In this document: piece after piece, positions 31,212 to 41,279 of the stretch
Layout of the letters: every line of letters begins with the position of its first letter
How positions within the stretch are numbered: position 1 is the first letter of the stretch
Source of the DNA: JAODBQ01 sp047602055
GTDB lineage: Bacteria > Actinomycetota > Acidimicrobiia > Acidimicrobiales > Ilumatobacteraceae
Length of the DNA stretch: 64,000 nt
Direction: 5' to 3'
NCBI GenBank assembly: GCA_047602055.1
Contig: JASGIG010000001.1
Location: 62,001 to 126,000, forward strand
The notes under the pieces: generated by a model
Seen by the model: the letters and a program-made list of their open reading frames with translations, nothing else
Told to the model about the DNA's origin: nothing
The model's database searches: none
Made by a program: the position numbers and the translations under genes

Positions 31212-32652
31212 ATGAACGGTGACGTCGTCGACGCGGTCGTCGTCGGCAGCGGGCCGAACGGGCTCACCGCTGCGGTGCTCCTCGCCCAGGGCGGGCACCG
31301 CGTCACGGTGTACGAGGCCCACGACACGATCGGCGGAGGCTGCCGCAGCGCCGAGCTGACCCTGCCCGCGTTCGTCCACGACCGCTGCTCGACGGTACAC
31401 GCGCTCGGTGCGGCGTCACCGGTGTTCGCCGCCCTCGGCCTGGAGCGCCACGGGCTGCGCTACGTCCACCCCGACGTCGCGCTGGCCCACCCGCTCGACG
31501 GCGGCCGCGCCGCGCTGGCACACCGCTCGCTCGATCGCACGGCCGACGCGCTCGGGCAGCGACTCGCGCGCGTGGCGACGACTGGTCGGCGGGGCCGTCC
31601 GCGACTGGGATCACGTCGTGCCCGACGTGCTGCGGCCGCTGCTGCGGATGCCCAACCGCCCGGTGGCGATGGCCCGCTTCGGACTACGTGCCATCCCACC
31701 GGCGTCGTGGGTGGCTCGGGCGTTCTCGACCGACGAGGGCGCGGCGCTGTTCGGCGGGTGCGCGGCACATTCGTTCCTGCCGCTCGATCGCCCGCTGAGC
31801 GCGTCGTTCGGCGTCCTGTTGGCCGCGGCTGGCCACGTGGTCGGCTGGCCATTCGCCGCCGGCGGCTCGCAGCGCCTGGCCGACGCCCTCGCGGCGCGGC
31901 TCGTCGAGCTCGGCGGGACGATCGTCACCGGGACGATGGTGACGACGCTCGACGCACTCCCCCGCCACCGCGTCACGCTGTTCGACACCGACCCGTTGCA
32001 AGTGGCTTCGATCGCCGGCGACCGGCTGCCGGCGGCGTACCGCGCCAGGCTGCGGCGCTACCGCTTCGGGCCGGCGGCGTTCAAGCTCGACTACGCGCTC
32101 GACGGGCCCGTGCCGTGGACCAACCCGGCCGTCGCCGGCGCCGGCACCGTGCATCTCGGCGGCAAGTTCGCCGAGCTCGCCGCCGCCGAAGCGTCCGTGT
32201 CCACCGGGCGAATGCCCGAGCGCCCGTTCGTCCTCGTCGCCCAGGCGTCGGTGGCCGACCCCTCTCGCGCCCCGGCCGGCAAGCACACCCTGTGGGCCTA
32301 CGCCCACGTCCCCAACGGCTCGGTCGTCGACGCGACCGCGGCGATCGAGGCGCAGATCGAGCGCTTCGCGCCGGGCTTCCGTGACGTCGTGCTCGCCCGC
32401 CATGTCACCGCGCCGGCGCAGTTCGCCGAGCACAACCCGAACTACGTCGGCGGCGACATCAATGCCGGATCGTTCGCCGGCACCCAGCTGGTGTTCCGCC
32501 CGACCGTCCGCCTGCGCAGCTACCGCACCCCGAACCCGGACATCTTCGTGTGCTCGGCGGCCACCCCACCCGGCGGCGGGGTCCACGGCGCCTGTGGCGC
32601 CAACGCCGCGGCACTTGCGCTGCGCCGCCTCGAGCTTGACGGTCGGAGCTGA
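31212..32652 (+). CDS. FAD-dependent oxidoreductase, phytoene desaturase-like (frameshifted)
   Basis: The N terminus (VDAVVVGSGPNGLTAAVLL, YEAHDTIGGGCRS) is a dinucleotide-binding fold of the NAD(P)/FAD amine-oxidase/phytoene desaturase group. At about 31558 the frame shifts and the rest continues (SDSRAWRRLVGGAVRDWD, AAGHVVGWPFAAGGSQRLAD, and C-terminal CSAATPPGGGVHGACGANAA). One extra base explains the break. Corrected length about 480 residues. Substrate unknown; such proteins act on carotenoids or other lipids. Confidence 0.82.
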
Positions 32653-32700
32653 CGCCGCGCCCGACGGTCGGCCTGGCTCGCTGGCGATCGCGCAGCCAGA
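32653..32700 (+). repeat. Family T repeat, degenerate copy
   Basis: After the TGA stop comes GACGGTCGGCCTGGCTCGCT and GGCGATCGCGCAGCCAG, a shortened version of the family T element. The remainder of 32700-32853 holds GGTGCAC-type fragments but no gene. Confidence 0.45.
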
Positions 32701-32853
32701 TGCGAATGCTCCGAGCGTTTCACGGACCCGAGCGGCGGCAACCCGCCGGGCTGTCGCCATCGTGCCACGAGAGGATGCGTGCACCGGATCTGCGCAGATG
32801 TGAGCAACGTCGGTGCACCCGTCGGCACGGGGTTGCGCGGCCGAGCCGCTGGC

Positions 32854-34140
32854 TCAGCCGTTTCTGGGCAGCTCGCTCCAGGGGGTGCCGCGATCGTTGT
32901 TCGGCTCCTTGGGGAGGCCGAGGACCCGTTCACCGAGGATGTTCTTCTGGACCTGGTCGGTGCCGCCGTAGATCGGCGGGGCCTGAGCGAACAGGGCCGT
33001 CTCGGTGACGTAGGCCGTCGCCGGGTTGCCGGTGGCCTCGGCCAGCGCCACCGCCGACTTCGAGTCGTAGGCGTGCAGCGTCCCGGCCGGGCCCAGGATC
33101 GCCAGGCCGAGGTCGCGGGCCGTGCGCACGAGGTCGCTCATCGCCAGCTTGCCGAGGTTGCCGACACCGGGCAGCTCCCGGCCGGCCTCGCGCTCGGCCT
33201 TGGCCCGCAGGTTGGTGATCTGCCCGATCTCGGTGAGGGTATGCAGCTTCATCAGCTGCTGGCGGACGTGTGGGTCGTCGATCTTGCCGTTCGCCTTGGC
33301 CAGCGAGACGAACAGTTGCTCGGAGCCGGCGACCATCGCCCCGGCGCCTCCGCCGGACGGGCCGCGCTGTTTGATGAAGTCACCGGCACGCTTGGGCAGA
33401 TCCCCGGCGATCGTGCCGGCGTTGGCCAGGGCGACGTGCCCACCGCCACCGGCGCTGAGGTTCTGGCGCTCGAACGCCAGCGTCGAGTTGGCCACCGCCC
33501 AGCCGTTGTTCAGCCCGCCGACCACCCACGAATCGGGCACTCGGGCGTCGGACATGAACACCTCGTTGAACAACGCCCGACCGGTCATCTCGCGCAGCGG
33601 GCGGACGTCGACCGCGCTCGCCTGGTGCATGTCGAAGGCGAACCAGGTGATGCCCTGGTGCTTCGGCGCGTCCGGGTTGGTGCGGGCGATGAGCATGCCC
33701 ATGTCGGCGATCTGCCCGCCGGAAGTCCACACCTTCTGGCCGTTGATCACCCACTCGTCGCCGTCGCGGACCGCCTTGCAGCCGAGCCCGGCGAGGTCGG
33801 AGCCGGCGCCCGGCTCGCTGAACAGCTGGCACCAGGCCCGCTGCCCGGTGACGATCGGGCGGACGAACTGCTCGACCTGCTCGGGCGTGCCGTGCATGGC
33901 GATCGTGGGTGCGGCGAGCATCATGCCGAGGCCGGTCGGCGCACCGAGCGCGCCCCGCTCACCCAAGCGGGCGGCGACGGCAAGAGCGTCGGCGCGCGAC
34001 AACCCCTTGCCGTAGGCGCTCTCCGGCAGCGCCGGGTGCGCCCAACCGGACAGGCCGAGTCGCTCCCACCACTCGGCGACCGTCAGGTCAGGATCCCAGT
34101 TGGCGTCGATCCAGGCGTCGAGTTCGTCGAGAAGGCTCAC
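32854..34140 (-). CDS. Acyl-CoA dehydrogenase
   Basis: The 428-residue FAD enzyme has the family pattern: LFSEPGAGSDLAGL and VINGQKVWTSGGQIADMGML (central beta domain, FAD and substrate contacts) and the C-terminal helical domain with PPIYGGTDQVQKNILGERVL. It oxidises an acyl-CoA thioester in lipid catabolism, chain length unknown. The FixABCX module at 3.5-7 kb encodes the kind of electron acceptor such enzymes use. ATG 34140. Confidence 0.9.
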   Translation of the reverse strand: MSLLDELDAWIDANWDPDLTVAEWWERLGLSGWAHPALPESAYGKGLSRADALAVAARLGERGALGAPTGLGMMLAAPTIAMHGTPEQVEQFVRPIVTGQRAWCQLFSEPGAGSDLAGLGCKAVRDGDEWVINGQKVWTSGGQIADMGMLIARTNPDAPKHQGITWFAFDMHQASAVDVRPLREMTGRALFNEVFMSDARVPDSWVVGGLNNGWAVANSTLAFERQNLSAGGGGHVALANAGTIAGDLPKRAGDFIKQRGPSGGGAGAMVAGSEQLFVSLAKANGKIDDPHVRQQLMKLHTLTEIGQITNLRAKAEREAGRELPGVGNLGKLAMSDLVRTARDLGLAILGPAGTLHAYDSKSAVALAEATGNPATAYVTETALFAQAPPIYGGTDQVQKNILGERVLGLPKEPNNDRGTPWSELPRNG

Positions 34141-34180
34141 GCCGTTAGCGAAGCACGCGCGAGATGCCGGCGCGAAGTCG

Positions 34181-34282
34181 AACCAGCGGCGTCGGTTCGG
34201 GCGGGAGTGACGCCGACCAGCGGCGTCCGTGCGGGCGCGAGCAACCCGGTGCCGACCAGCGGCGTCCGTGCGGGCGCGAGCA
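34181..34282. repeat. 39-bp tandem repeat, nearly three units
   Basis: GCCGACCAGCGGCGTCCGTG with GCGGGCGCGAGCA forms a 32-base unit at 34212-34243 and again at 34251-34282, period 39. A degenerate unit precedes at about 34181. It lies between the divergent acyl-CoA dehydrogenase and DEAD-box helicase genes. Confidence 0.7.
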
Positions 34283-34318
34283 CGTTCGCGGACATGTCAC
34301 GGCATCCTGGACGGTCGC

Positions 34319-36056
34319 ATGTCCGAGATCTCCGAATTCACCGCGCTCGGACTCGATCCGCAGCTGACCGACGCCCTCGCCGCACTCGGCTACGAGGAGC
34401 CGACGCCGATCCAGGCCGAGGCCATCCCGCAACTGCTGGCCGGCCACGACCTGCTCGGACAGGCCGCCACCGGCACGGGCAAGACGGCGGCGTTCGCCCT
34501 GCCGATCCTCCAGCGCCTCGCCGACGCCCCGCGCCGCGGCCGGCCGATGGCCGTCGTCCTGGTGCCCACCCGTGAGCTGGCGATCCAGGTGTCGGAGGCG
34601 ATCCACCGCTACGGCCGCGGCCTCGGGGCACGCGTCGTCGCGCTCTACGGCGGCCAGCCGATCCAGCGCCAGCTGTACGCGCTGTCGCAGGGCGTCGACG
34701 TCGTCGTCGGCACGCCGGGCCGCGTCCAGGACCACCTGCAGCGCGAGTCGCTCGACGTCGGCGCGGTGCAGCTCGCCGTGCTCGACGAGGCCGACGAGAT
34801 GCTCGACATGGGCTTCGCCGAAGACATCGAGGCGATCCTCGGCCGCCTCCCCGCGGAGCGCCAGACCGTCCTGTTCTCGGCGACGATGCCGCCACGCATC
34901 GAGCACATCGCCCGCCAGCACCGAGCGCGATCCGAAGCGGATCCGCATCGAAGCGAGCACGCCGGCGGCCGGCGAGGTCCCCCGCGTCCGCCAGGTGGCC
35001 TACGTCGTCCCCCGCGCCCACAAGCCGGCGGCGCTCGGGCGGGTGCTCGACATCGAGGCGCCCACGGCCGCTCTCGTGTTCTGCCGCACCCGCGTCGAGG
35101 TCGACCAGCTGACCGACACGTTGATCGCCCGCGGCTACCGCGCCGAGGCGCTGCACGGCGGGATGAGCCAGGAGCAGCGCGACAAGGTGATGTCCCGGCT
35201 GCGCAGCGGTGCCGCGGAGCTGCTGATCGCCACCGACGTGGCCGCTCGCGGCCTCGACGTCGACGTGCTCACCCACGTCGTCAACTACGACGTGCCGTCG
35301 GCACCCGAGTCGTACGTGCACCGCATCGGCCGGGTCGGTCGGGCCGGCCGCGAGGGCGTGGCGATCACGCTCGCCGAGCCGCGTGAGCGCCGGCTGCTCG
35401 GCAACATCGAACGCCTCACCGGCCAGCCGATCGCCGTCGAGCCGGTGCCGTCGGTCGCCGACCTGCGCGCCCGGCAGATGGAGCTGACGATCTCGGCGCT
35501 GCGCGTGGCCCTCGAGGCCGACGCCGAGGCGCTCGACCCGTTCCGCACCGCGGTGCGCAGCCTGCGCAGCGAGTACGACGAGCTCGACCTCGCCGCCGCC
35601 GCGCTGCGCCTCGTCCACGAGGCCAACGGCTCGACGGCCGAGGAGCCGGAGATCCCCGACCTGTCGGCCCCGAAGCCGGACCGCTGGGATCGTTCGGAGC
35701 GAGCGGACCGGTCGGACCGCCCTCGTCGCGGTGAGCCCGGTGACGGTGGCCCCACCGGCAAGCTGTACATCGCCCTCGGCAAGCACCACCGCATCCGCCC
35801 GGCCGACCTCGTCGGGGCGATCGCCAACGAGACCCACCTCAGCGGCAAGCAGATCGGGCCGATCTTCGTCGCCGAGAAGTACTCGGTGGTCGGCGTCCCC
35901 GAAGGCGACGTCGACACGGTGATCGCTGCCCTGCAGCGCAGCACGATCAAGGGCAAGCGCCCCGACATCCGCCGCTTCGTCGAGGGCGGCGGCCCGCCCC
36001 GCCAGCAGCACCGCCCGTTCGACCGCAAGCACCGCAAGGGCCCCGGCAAGCACTGA
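34319..36056 (+). CDS. deaD: DEAD-box RNA helicase with DbpA RNA-binding domain (frameshifted)
   Basis: Motifs in order: Q motif (FTALGLD...TPIQ), Walker A ATGTGKT at 50-56, PTRELA, TPGR, DEAD in LDEADEMLDMG, SAT, then in the shifted frame FCRTR, ATDVAARGLDVD and HRIGRVGRAG. The C-terminal DbpA domain (GKLYIALGKHHRIRPADLVG) binds structured RNA. The break is at about 34920, where removing one base gives ARQHERDPKRI, normal for the family. The enzyme remodels RNA in ribosome assembly or cold response. ATG 34319 chosen; earlier codons derive from the tandem repeat. Confidence 0.9.
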
Positions 36057-36061
36057 CTCGC

Positions 36062-36162
36062 GATTCGAGATGTGCGCACCGGCACAGCGAATCTCGAATC
36101 ACCACATCCGGCGCCACCACCACGATTCGAGATGTGCGCACCGGGGCGGCGAATCTCGAATC
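36062..36162. repeat. Two GATTCGAGAT palindromes in tandem
   Basis: GATTCGAGAT (36062-36071) pairs with ATCTCGAATC (36091-36100), and GATTCGAGAT (36124-36133) with ATCTCGAATC (36153-36162). The left arms continue GTGCGCACCGG in both. Two more copies are at 51.2 kb, one fully symmetric. Confidence 0.7.
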
Positions 36163-36220
36163 GCGCTGCTCCGGGAACGAGGCGCTTGCAAACGGAGGGG
36201 ATTCCGGTTATGACTGTCGC

Positions 36221-37186
36221 ATGACACGACTCGGCTACCAGATCCCGAACTTCACCTACCCGGACACGACGCCGGCGACGCTGTTCGACGTGATCGCCGC
36301 CCAGGCCAAGGAGGCCGACGCCTCCGGCTTCGACACGGTCCTGGTGATGGACCACTTCTACCAGCTGCCGATGATCGGCCCGGCCGACCACGAGATGCTC
36401 GAGTGCTACTCCCTGCTGTCGGCGCTCGCCCGGGAGACGAGCAAGGCCCGCCTCAGCGCCCTGGTCACCGGCAACACCTACCGCAACCCGGCCGTGCTGG
36501 CGAAGACGGTGACGACGCTCGACATCGTCTCCAACGGGCGTGCCCAGCTCGGCATCGGGGCGGGCTGGTACGAGCTGGAGCATGACGCGTTCGGCATCGA
36601 GTTCGGCACGTTCACCGATCGCTTCGAGAAGCTCGACGAGGCGCTGCAGATCATCGTCCCGATGCTGCGCGGCGAGCGGCCGACGCTCGACGGCAAGCGC
36701 TATCAGGTCAAGGCGGCGATCAACTCGCCGGCGCCGGCGTCGCGCATCCCGGTGATGATCGGCGGTGGCGGCGAGCGCAAGACGCTGCGGATGGTCGCCC
36801 AGTACGCCGACGAGTCCAACCTGATCTGCGGCGTCGACGAGCTGCCGCGCAAGCTCGACGTGCTCGCCGCCCACTGCGCGGCGCTCGGTCGCGACCGCAG
36901 CGAGATCACGGTGTCGTACCAGCGCTCGGTGTGCATCGCCCCGACGATGGAGGAAGCCCAGGCCGACCTCGCCGAGCACGCCGCCCGCCTCGGCTTCGGC
37001 GAGCGCGAGCTGGCGACGATGACGGCGCGGATCGTCGTCGGCGATCCGGACACGATCGGCGAGCAGCTCGCCAAGGAGCTGACCACCGGCATCGACGGCT
37101 ACACGATCAACATGATCGCCAACGGCCACAAGCCCGGCCGGGTCGCCCTCCTCGGCGAGACCGCCGCCAAGGTCGTCTTCGGGTAG
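36221..37186 (+). CDS. LLM-class (probably F420-dependent) oxidoreductase
   Basis: The 321-residue TIM barrel has luciferase-like signatures: GFDTVLVMDHFYQLP, GNTYRNPAVLAKTVTTLD, GRAQLGIGAGWYELEHDAFG and PVMIGGGGERKTLRMVA. These match actinobacterial F420-dependent reductases/dehydrogenases better than FMN luciferases, but the cofactor is inferred. ATG 36221 follows a GGAGGGGA ribosome site. Substrate unknown. Confidence 0.85.
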   Translation: MTRLGYQIPNFTYPDTTPATLFDVIAAQAKEADASGFDTVLVMDHFYQLPMIGPADHEMLECYSLLSALARETSKARLSALVTGNTYRNPAVLAKTVTTLDIVSNGRAQLGIGAGWYELEHDAFGIEFGTFTDRFEKLDEALQIIVPMLRGERPTLDGKRYQVKAAINSPAPASRIPVMIGGGGERKTLRMVAQYADESNLICGVDELPRKLDVLAAHCAALGRDRSEITVSYQRSVCIAPTMEEAQADLAEHAARLGFGERELATMTARIVVGDPDTIGEQLAKELTTGIDGYTINMIANGHKPGRVALLGETAAKVVFG

Positions 37187-37220
37187 GGCCGACTCACCAC
37201 CGACTCACCACCGACGCACC

Positions 37221-37307
37221 ACGCGGCGAGCGCCGAAGCGAAGCGGAGGCACCGAGCACGGCAGGCGAAGGGAGCATCCTTGCTGCGACCGGGGCACGAA
37301 CGTCTCA
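37221..37307. repeat. Family K repeat, copy 2
   Basis: GCGGCGAGCGCCGAAGCGAA, GCGGAGGCACCGAGCACGGC, AGGCGAAGGGAGCATCCTTG, CTGCGACCGGGGCACGAACG. It lies between two convergent genes, close to the aldo/keto reductase stop. Confidence 0.7.
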
Positions 37308-38186
37308 GATGCGTTCGAGATCGGCGCCGTCGAACAGGGGCTCGATGCCCTCGGTGGCGGCGTCGGCGGCCATCACGTCGTCGCTCGGCACGGCGTGCGT
37401 GCCCTGCGCGGCGGCGAGCACCGCGGGCAGCAGCCGGGCATCGCTCGTCGTGTTCAGGAACAGCTGCTCACACCCGAGCACGTAGGCGACGGCGTGCGCC
37501 AGCGCGGCGCCCTCGGGCAGCGGCTGGTACCAGCTGAACTTGGGCTCGGTGGCGTCGGGCGCCCATCGCCGGCGGGCGACGGCCTTGATCGTCTGCACAG
37601 CGACCGACCGCTCGGCACACACCGCCAGCAGCGCCTCGACGTCGGCGCGGTAGTCGGGCCGCGACAGCACAGAATGGTTGTACGGGAACAGCACCGTGTC
37701 GTAGTCGAAGCGCCCCAGGCTGCGCAGGTGCATGCCCGGGATGCGCAGCCCGTGGCCGGTGACGCCGATGAACCGCACCAGGCCCTCGTCGCGAGCGCGG
37801 GCGAGCGCTTCGACGGCGCCGCCCGGGCTGTGGGCGATCTCCCACTCGTCGGGCTCGACGAGGTTGTGCAGCTGGATCAGGTCGACGTGGTCGACGCCCA
37901 TCCGCGTGAGCGAGCGCTCCAGCGACGCCCGCGCCTCGTCGCCGGTGCGGTCGCCGGTCTTGGTGGCGAGGAAGACGTCGCCACGGTGCGCGGCGAGGAA
38001 CGGCTGCAGCCGGACCTCGGACTGGCCGTAGGCCGCGGCCGTGTCGACGTGGTTGATCCCTGCCGCACGGACCAGCTCCATCGTGGCGTCGGCACGGGTC
38101 TGGCTCATCCCGCCGAGGGCGGCGGCGCCGAAGATCACCCGGGTGCTGTCGTGGCCGGTGCGGCCGAACGGGCGGCGTTCGATCAT
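37305..38186 (-). CDS. Aldo/keto reductase
   Basis: The 293-residue NADPH-dependent oxidoreductase has the catalytic residues D and Y in HVDTAAAYGQSE, K in FLATKTGDRTG and H in DLIQLHNLVE. It reduces aldehydes or ketones of unknown identity. The C terminus (FDGADLERI) is complete. ATG 38186 chosen; the longer ORF would cross the divergent promoter. The start is divergent from the secreted-protein gene. Confidence 0.88.
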   Translation of the reverse strand: MIERRPFGRTGHDSTRVIFGAAALGGMSQTRADATMELVRAAGINHVDTAAAYGQSEVRLQPFLAAHRGDVFLATKTGDRTGDEARASLERSLTRMGVDHVDLIQLHNLVEPDEWEIAHSPGGAVEALARARDEGLVRFIGVTGHGLRIPGMHLRSLGRFDYDTVLFPYNHSVLSRPDYRADVEALLAVCAERSVAVQTIKAVARRRWAPDATEPKFSWYQPLPEGAALAHAVAYVLGCEQLFLNTTSDARLLPAVLAAAQGTHAVPSDDVMAADAATEGIEPLFDGADLERI

Positions 38187-38279
38187 GCGACCAACCGTAC
38201 CCCTGCCAAACCGGAGCGCTCGGCGGGACGTGTCTCCAAGAAGTCGCGGGTGGACCCACGACCCTTTGGGAGGAAAACG

Positions 38280-39558
38280 ATGAGACGAGACGTTCGGGCT
38301 CCGGTTGCAGCCAAGCTGCTCCCCGCGCCTGCCGAGCTCGCCGCCTCTGCTGCGCTTCGGCACTCGCCGCGCCGGAAGCAAGCGCGATGGTTGACGAGAG
38401 TTGCCGTCCTCACTGCTGGCGCCACACTCGGCTTCGGCGGCGTTGCGGCCGCGCACTCACCCGGTGACGACACCACCACGACCACGACCACGGCGCCGGA
38501 CGACACGGCTGCGGCGGCGGTCGTCGCCGCGCAGACGACGGTCACCCTGCCGTTGTTCGGCGCGCCGCTGACGGTCGACGTGTCGACCGATCCGTCGGGC
38601 CAGCTGGCCAGCGTCGAGATCAGCCCGGCCGACGGCTACACGGCCGTCGTCGACAAGCCGGGGAAGGTGGCGTTCGTCAACGCCGACGGCACGGCGAAGG
38701 TGCGCGTCGAGGCCAGCAAGCGTGGCCAGAGCGTGTCGGTCAAGGGCGCCACCCTCGCCGACATCACCGGTCCCGGCGGCTGGTCCGGCGATCCGTTCGG
38801 GACGGGCGCGACGACCACCGTCGCCTTCACGGTCGGCGCCACCGCCGACGGCGACCCCGACATCACCGGCGTGACGAGCAGCGACTCGACCGCGACCATC
38901 GGCGAGACCCGCCACTTCAGCGGTCGCTCGAGGAGCATCGCGCGGGCCTCGGTGACGTTCAGCAACGACGGCCAGCAGCGCACGCTGACGATCACGGCGA
39001 TGGTCACCGAGCGCGAAGAGGGCAGCCACGCCGGGCTGTCGGTCAGCCTGTCGAAGGTCCGGGGCGTCGCCCAGGACGCCGCCACCGCTGCGGGGACGAA
39101 GACGTGGAGCGGCATGCTCTGCGACGGCACCGCGGCGACGGTCACGTACACCGTCGGCGAGGACGGCACGGTCAGCGACGTCGAGCGCGACGCCCGACGG
39201 CGCCAGCGTGAAGGCCGACGGCAACCGCGCCAGCATCCGCTTCACCACCGGCGAGCGGATCACGATCAGCGCCCGCGCCAAGGACGGCCAGATCAAGGTC
39301 GACGTCTCCCAGCAGTTCCGCTGCGACGTCACCGATCCGTCGGTGAACACGCCCGTCAGCACGACGACGCCCGACCATGGCGGTCGGGACGACGGCAAGG
39401 GCACCGGCGGCGACCACACGACCGATCCGGGCCGTGACCACGGCGGCTCGTCGCTGGGTGGCGACGACCGCGGCAACGGCGATGGCGGTGCCAACGGCGG
39501 TGGCGGCAACAGCGGCCGTGGCTCGGGCGGTGGGTCCGACGACGGTGGCCGTGGATGA
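38280..39558 (+). CDS. Secreted Thr/Ala-rich protein with C-terminal Gly/Asp-rich tail (frameshifted)
   Basis: ATG 38280 has a strong GGGAGG ribosome site seven bases before it. Codons 4-36 are encoded by a family K repeat, after which comes a typical secretion signal (LTRVAVLTAGATLGFGGVAAAH). The body has GTGATTTVAFTVGATADGD and repeated Ig-like strands. At about 39185 the frame shifts by one base and continues ATPDGASVKADGNRASIRF, ending in a Gly/Asp/Asn-rich tail. No family recognised. The repeat makes either an unusually long signal n-region or, if translation starts at the later TTG, a 5' leader. Confidence 0.6.
38288..38377 (-). repeat. Family K repeat, copy 3, inside the 5' end of a coding region
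   Basis: In reverse orientation: ACGTTCGGGCTCCGGTTGCA, GCCAAGCTGCTCCCCGCG, CCTGCCGAGCTCGCCGCC, then TGCTGCGCTTCGGCACTCGC. GACGAGA occurs just before it (38284-38290) and again at about 38393-38399, consistent with a 7-bp target duplication. The element is open in the gene's frame. Confidence 0.65.
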
Positions 39559-40318
39559 TCGACGGCGGGCGGCAACGAACGATCGCCGGCCAGCGGCCGA
39601 GGTCGTCGTCGCCTTCGTCGTCGGGCTGATCGCCCTCGTGGGTGGCTGCGCCAGCAGTTCCGGCGGCGCAGCCACCACGGCGGTCGGCGCCACCTCGACC
39701 TCGCTCGGGGCGACCACATCGGTGGTCGCCCCGACGACGGTTGCGGCCACCACGGCCGCGCCGGCGACGCCGACCGGTGGCGGGACGACGGCGACACCGA
39801 GTGCTACCGCGCCGATCGACCCGACCGCCACGCTGCAGTCGGCGATCGCCGCGCTGGGCGGGAGCTACCACTTCGCCACGACGGTCACCGTCGACGGCGC
39901 GGTGGTGGCCACCGCCGAGGGCGACCACATCGACGACGGCACCCGCATGGCGCTCACGGCCAACGGTGCGACCGTGCAGTACGTCATCACCGCCGACAAC
40001 ACGTGGGTCGAGCAGGAAGGCCAGGGCTGGCAGCAGCTCGACGACCCGCCGGCCACCACGGATCCCGTCGCCGCCCTCGCCGCGCCGACGTCGGTGGAGC
40101 TGGTCGGCAGCGACGGCACGACGACGACCCTCCGGGTCAGCGTGCCGTCGACGGCTCTCGGCATCCCGGGTGACGGCGACGTGCCCGTGACGGCAGTGAT
40201 GACCGGCGGGACGCTCACCTCGGTGGCCTACGACAGCACCGTCGGCAGCAAGCCGGCGAACGTCACCGCGACGCTCGGCCCGCCCGCCGACCCATCCCCC
40301 GTCACCGCTCCCGCCTGA
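39551..40318 (+). CDS. Putative lipoprotein
   Basis: The 255-residue protein has a charged N terminus, a hydrophobic stretch (EVVVAFVVGLIALVGGC) with lipobox LVGGC at about residues 32-36, a Thr/Ala/Pro-rich linker (about 50-95) and a folded part (SAIAALGGSYHFATTVTVDG, WVEQEGQGWQQLDD, VSVPSTALGIPGDGDVPV). The last recalls LppX/LprG-like lipid-binding lipoproteins, but this is weak. GTG 39551 overlaps the stop of the preceding secreted-protein gene. Probably anchored outside the membrane. Confidence 0.65.
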   Translation: MDDRRRAATNDRRPAAEVVVAFVVGLIALVGGCASSSGGAATTAVGATSTSLGATTSVVAPTTVAATTAAPATPTGGGTTATPSATAPIDPTATLQSAIAALGGSYHFATTVTVDGAVVATAEGDHIDDGTRMALTANGATVQYVITADNTWVEQEGQGWQQLDDPPATTDPVAALAAPTSVELVGSDGTTTTLRVSVPSTALGIPGDGDVPVTAVMTGGTLTSVAYDSTVGSKPANVTATLGPPADPSPVTAPA

Positions 40319-40381
40319 CGCCGCCGCGGCGCGGCTCCATCTCCGACCCGACCCGGCTCGACCCGACCCGGCTCGCGGGGT

Positions 40382-40429
40382 TTCGTGTCCGCGCACGAAG
40401 CGACGTGCAGGTCCGTGCGCTGCCACGAA
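40382..40429. repeat. 16-bp palindrome, covarying relative of the TGTGTCAGCGCACA family
   Basis: TTCGTGTCCGCGCACG (40382-40397) pairs with CGTGCGCTGCCACGAA (40414-40429) at 14 of 16 positions. The loop AAGCGACGTGCAGGTC matches the 61.36 kb loop AACCGACGTGCACACC. The arms differ from that copy at paired positions, so pairing is preserved. Confidence 0.65.
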
Positions 40430-40467
40430 GCCCGATCGAGCGGGGGTGGCTGGCAGACTCGCCAGCC

Positions 40468-41271
40468 GTGGCTGACACTGTGCCGACGATGGCGGACCGG
40501 CTGGCGCTCGACGCCACCGGCGACGACGTGTTCGTCAGCCGGGCGCCGACGGACGAGCGGCACGTGTTCGGCGGGCTGCTGATCGGGCAGGCGCTGCGCG
40601 CCGCGCAGCTCACCGTCGACGGGCGGGGCTCCCACTCGCTGCACGCCTCGTTCGTCCAGGGGGGTGCCGGCGGCGAGCGGGTCCGCTACGAGGTCGAGCG
40701 GACCCGCGACGGCGCCAGCTTCGGTACCCGCCGCGTCGTCGCCCGCCAGTCGCGCGGCGCCGTCCTCGTCCTCACCGCCGACTTCCACCGCGACGAGGAC
40801 GGCCACGACTACGCCGAGCCGGCCGTCGCCGGCATCCCCGGACCCGACGGCCTGCCGGTCGGGCGCTACGACGGCGCATGGTTCGAGTCGCGCGACGTCC
40901 CGGTGGACGCGCAACCGTCCGACGGCCCACCGCTGGCACGCCGGGCCTGGTTCCGTCCGACGGCACCGGTCCCCGACGACCCGCTGCTGCACCAGCAGGC
41001 ACTCGCCTACCTGTCCGACCACGGGCCGACCCGGGCGGCGCGCGAACCGCACGCCCACCTCGCCGACGACGCCGCCCGCCAGTCGGTCTCGCTGGATCAC
41101 GCCGTGTGGTTCCATCAGCCCGTCGACGTCAACGGCTGGCTGCTCAGCGAGCTGCACCCGGTGGCGACCGGCCGTGGCCGTGGCCTGGCGCTCGGCTCGA
41201 TCCGCACCGCCGACGGCACGCTCGTCGCCACCGTGGCCCAAGAGGTGCTGCTCCGCACACGGCACGCGTGA
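40468..41271 (+). CDS. Acyl-CoA thioesterase II (TesB-like)
   Basis: The protein of about 267 residues is a double hot-dog thioesterase: RHVFGGLLIGQALRAAQLTV, HSLHASFVQGGAGGERVRYEVER (two strands, quoted in parts SLHASFVQGG), SLDHAVWFHQPVDVNGWLL and LALGSIRTADGTLVATVAQE. It hydrolyses acyl-CoA to free fatty acid and CoA. Both GTG 40468 and ATG 40489 are possible starts. The palindrome upstream lies in its promoter region. Confidence 0.85.
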   Translation: MADTVPTMADRLALDATGDDVFVSRAPTDERHVFGGLLIGQALRAAQLTVDGRGSHSLHASFVQGGAGGERVRYEVERTRDGASFGTRRVVARQSRGAVLVLTADFHRDEDGHDYAEPAVAGIPGPDGLPVGRYDGAWFESRDVPVDAQPSDGPPLARRAWFRPTAPVPDDPLLHQQALAYLSDHGPTRAAREPHAHLADDAARQSVSLDHAVWFHQPVDVNGWLLSELHPVATGRGRGLALGSIRTADGTLVATVAQEVLLRTRHA

Positions 41272-41279
41272 ATGCAGCG

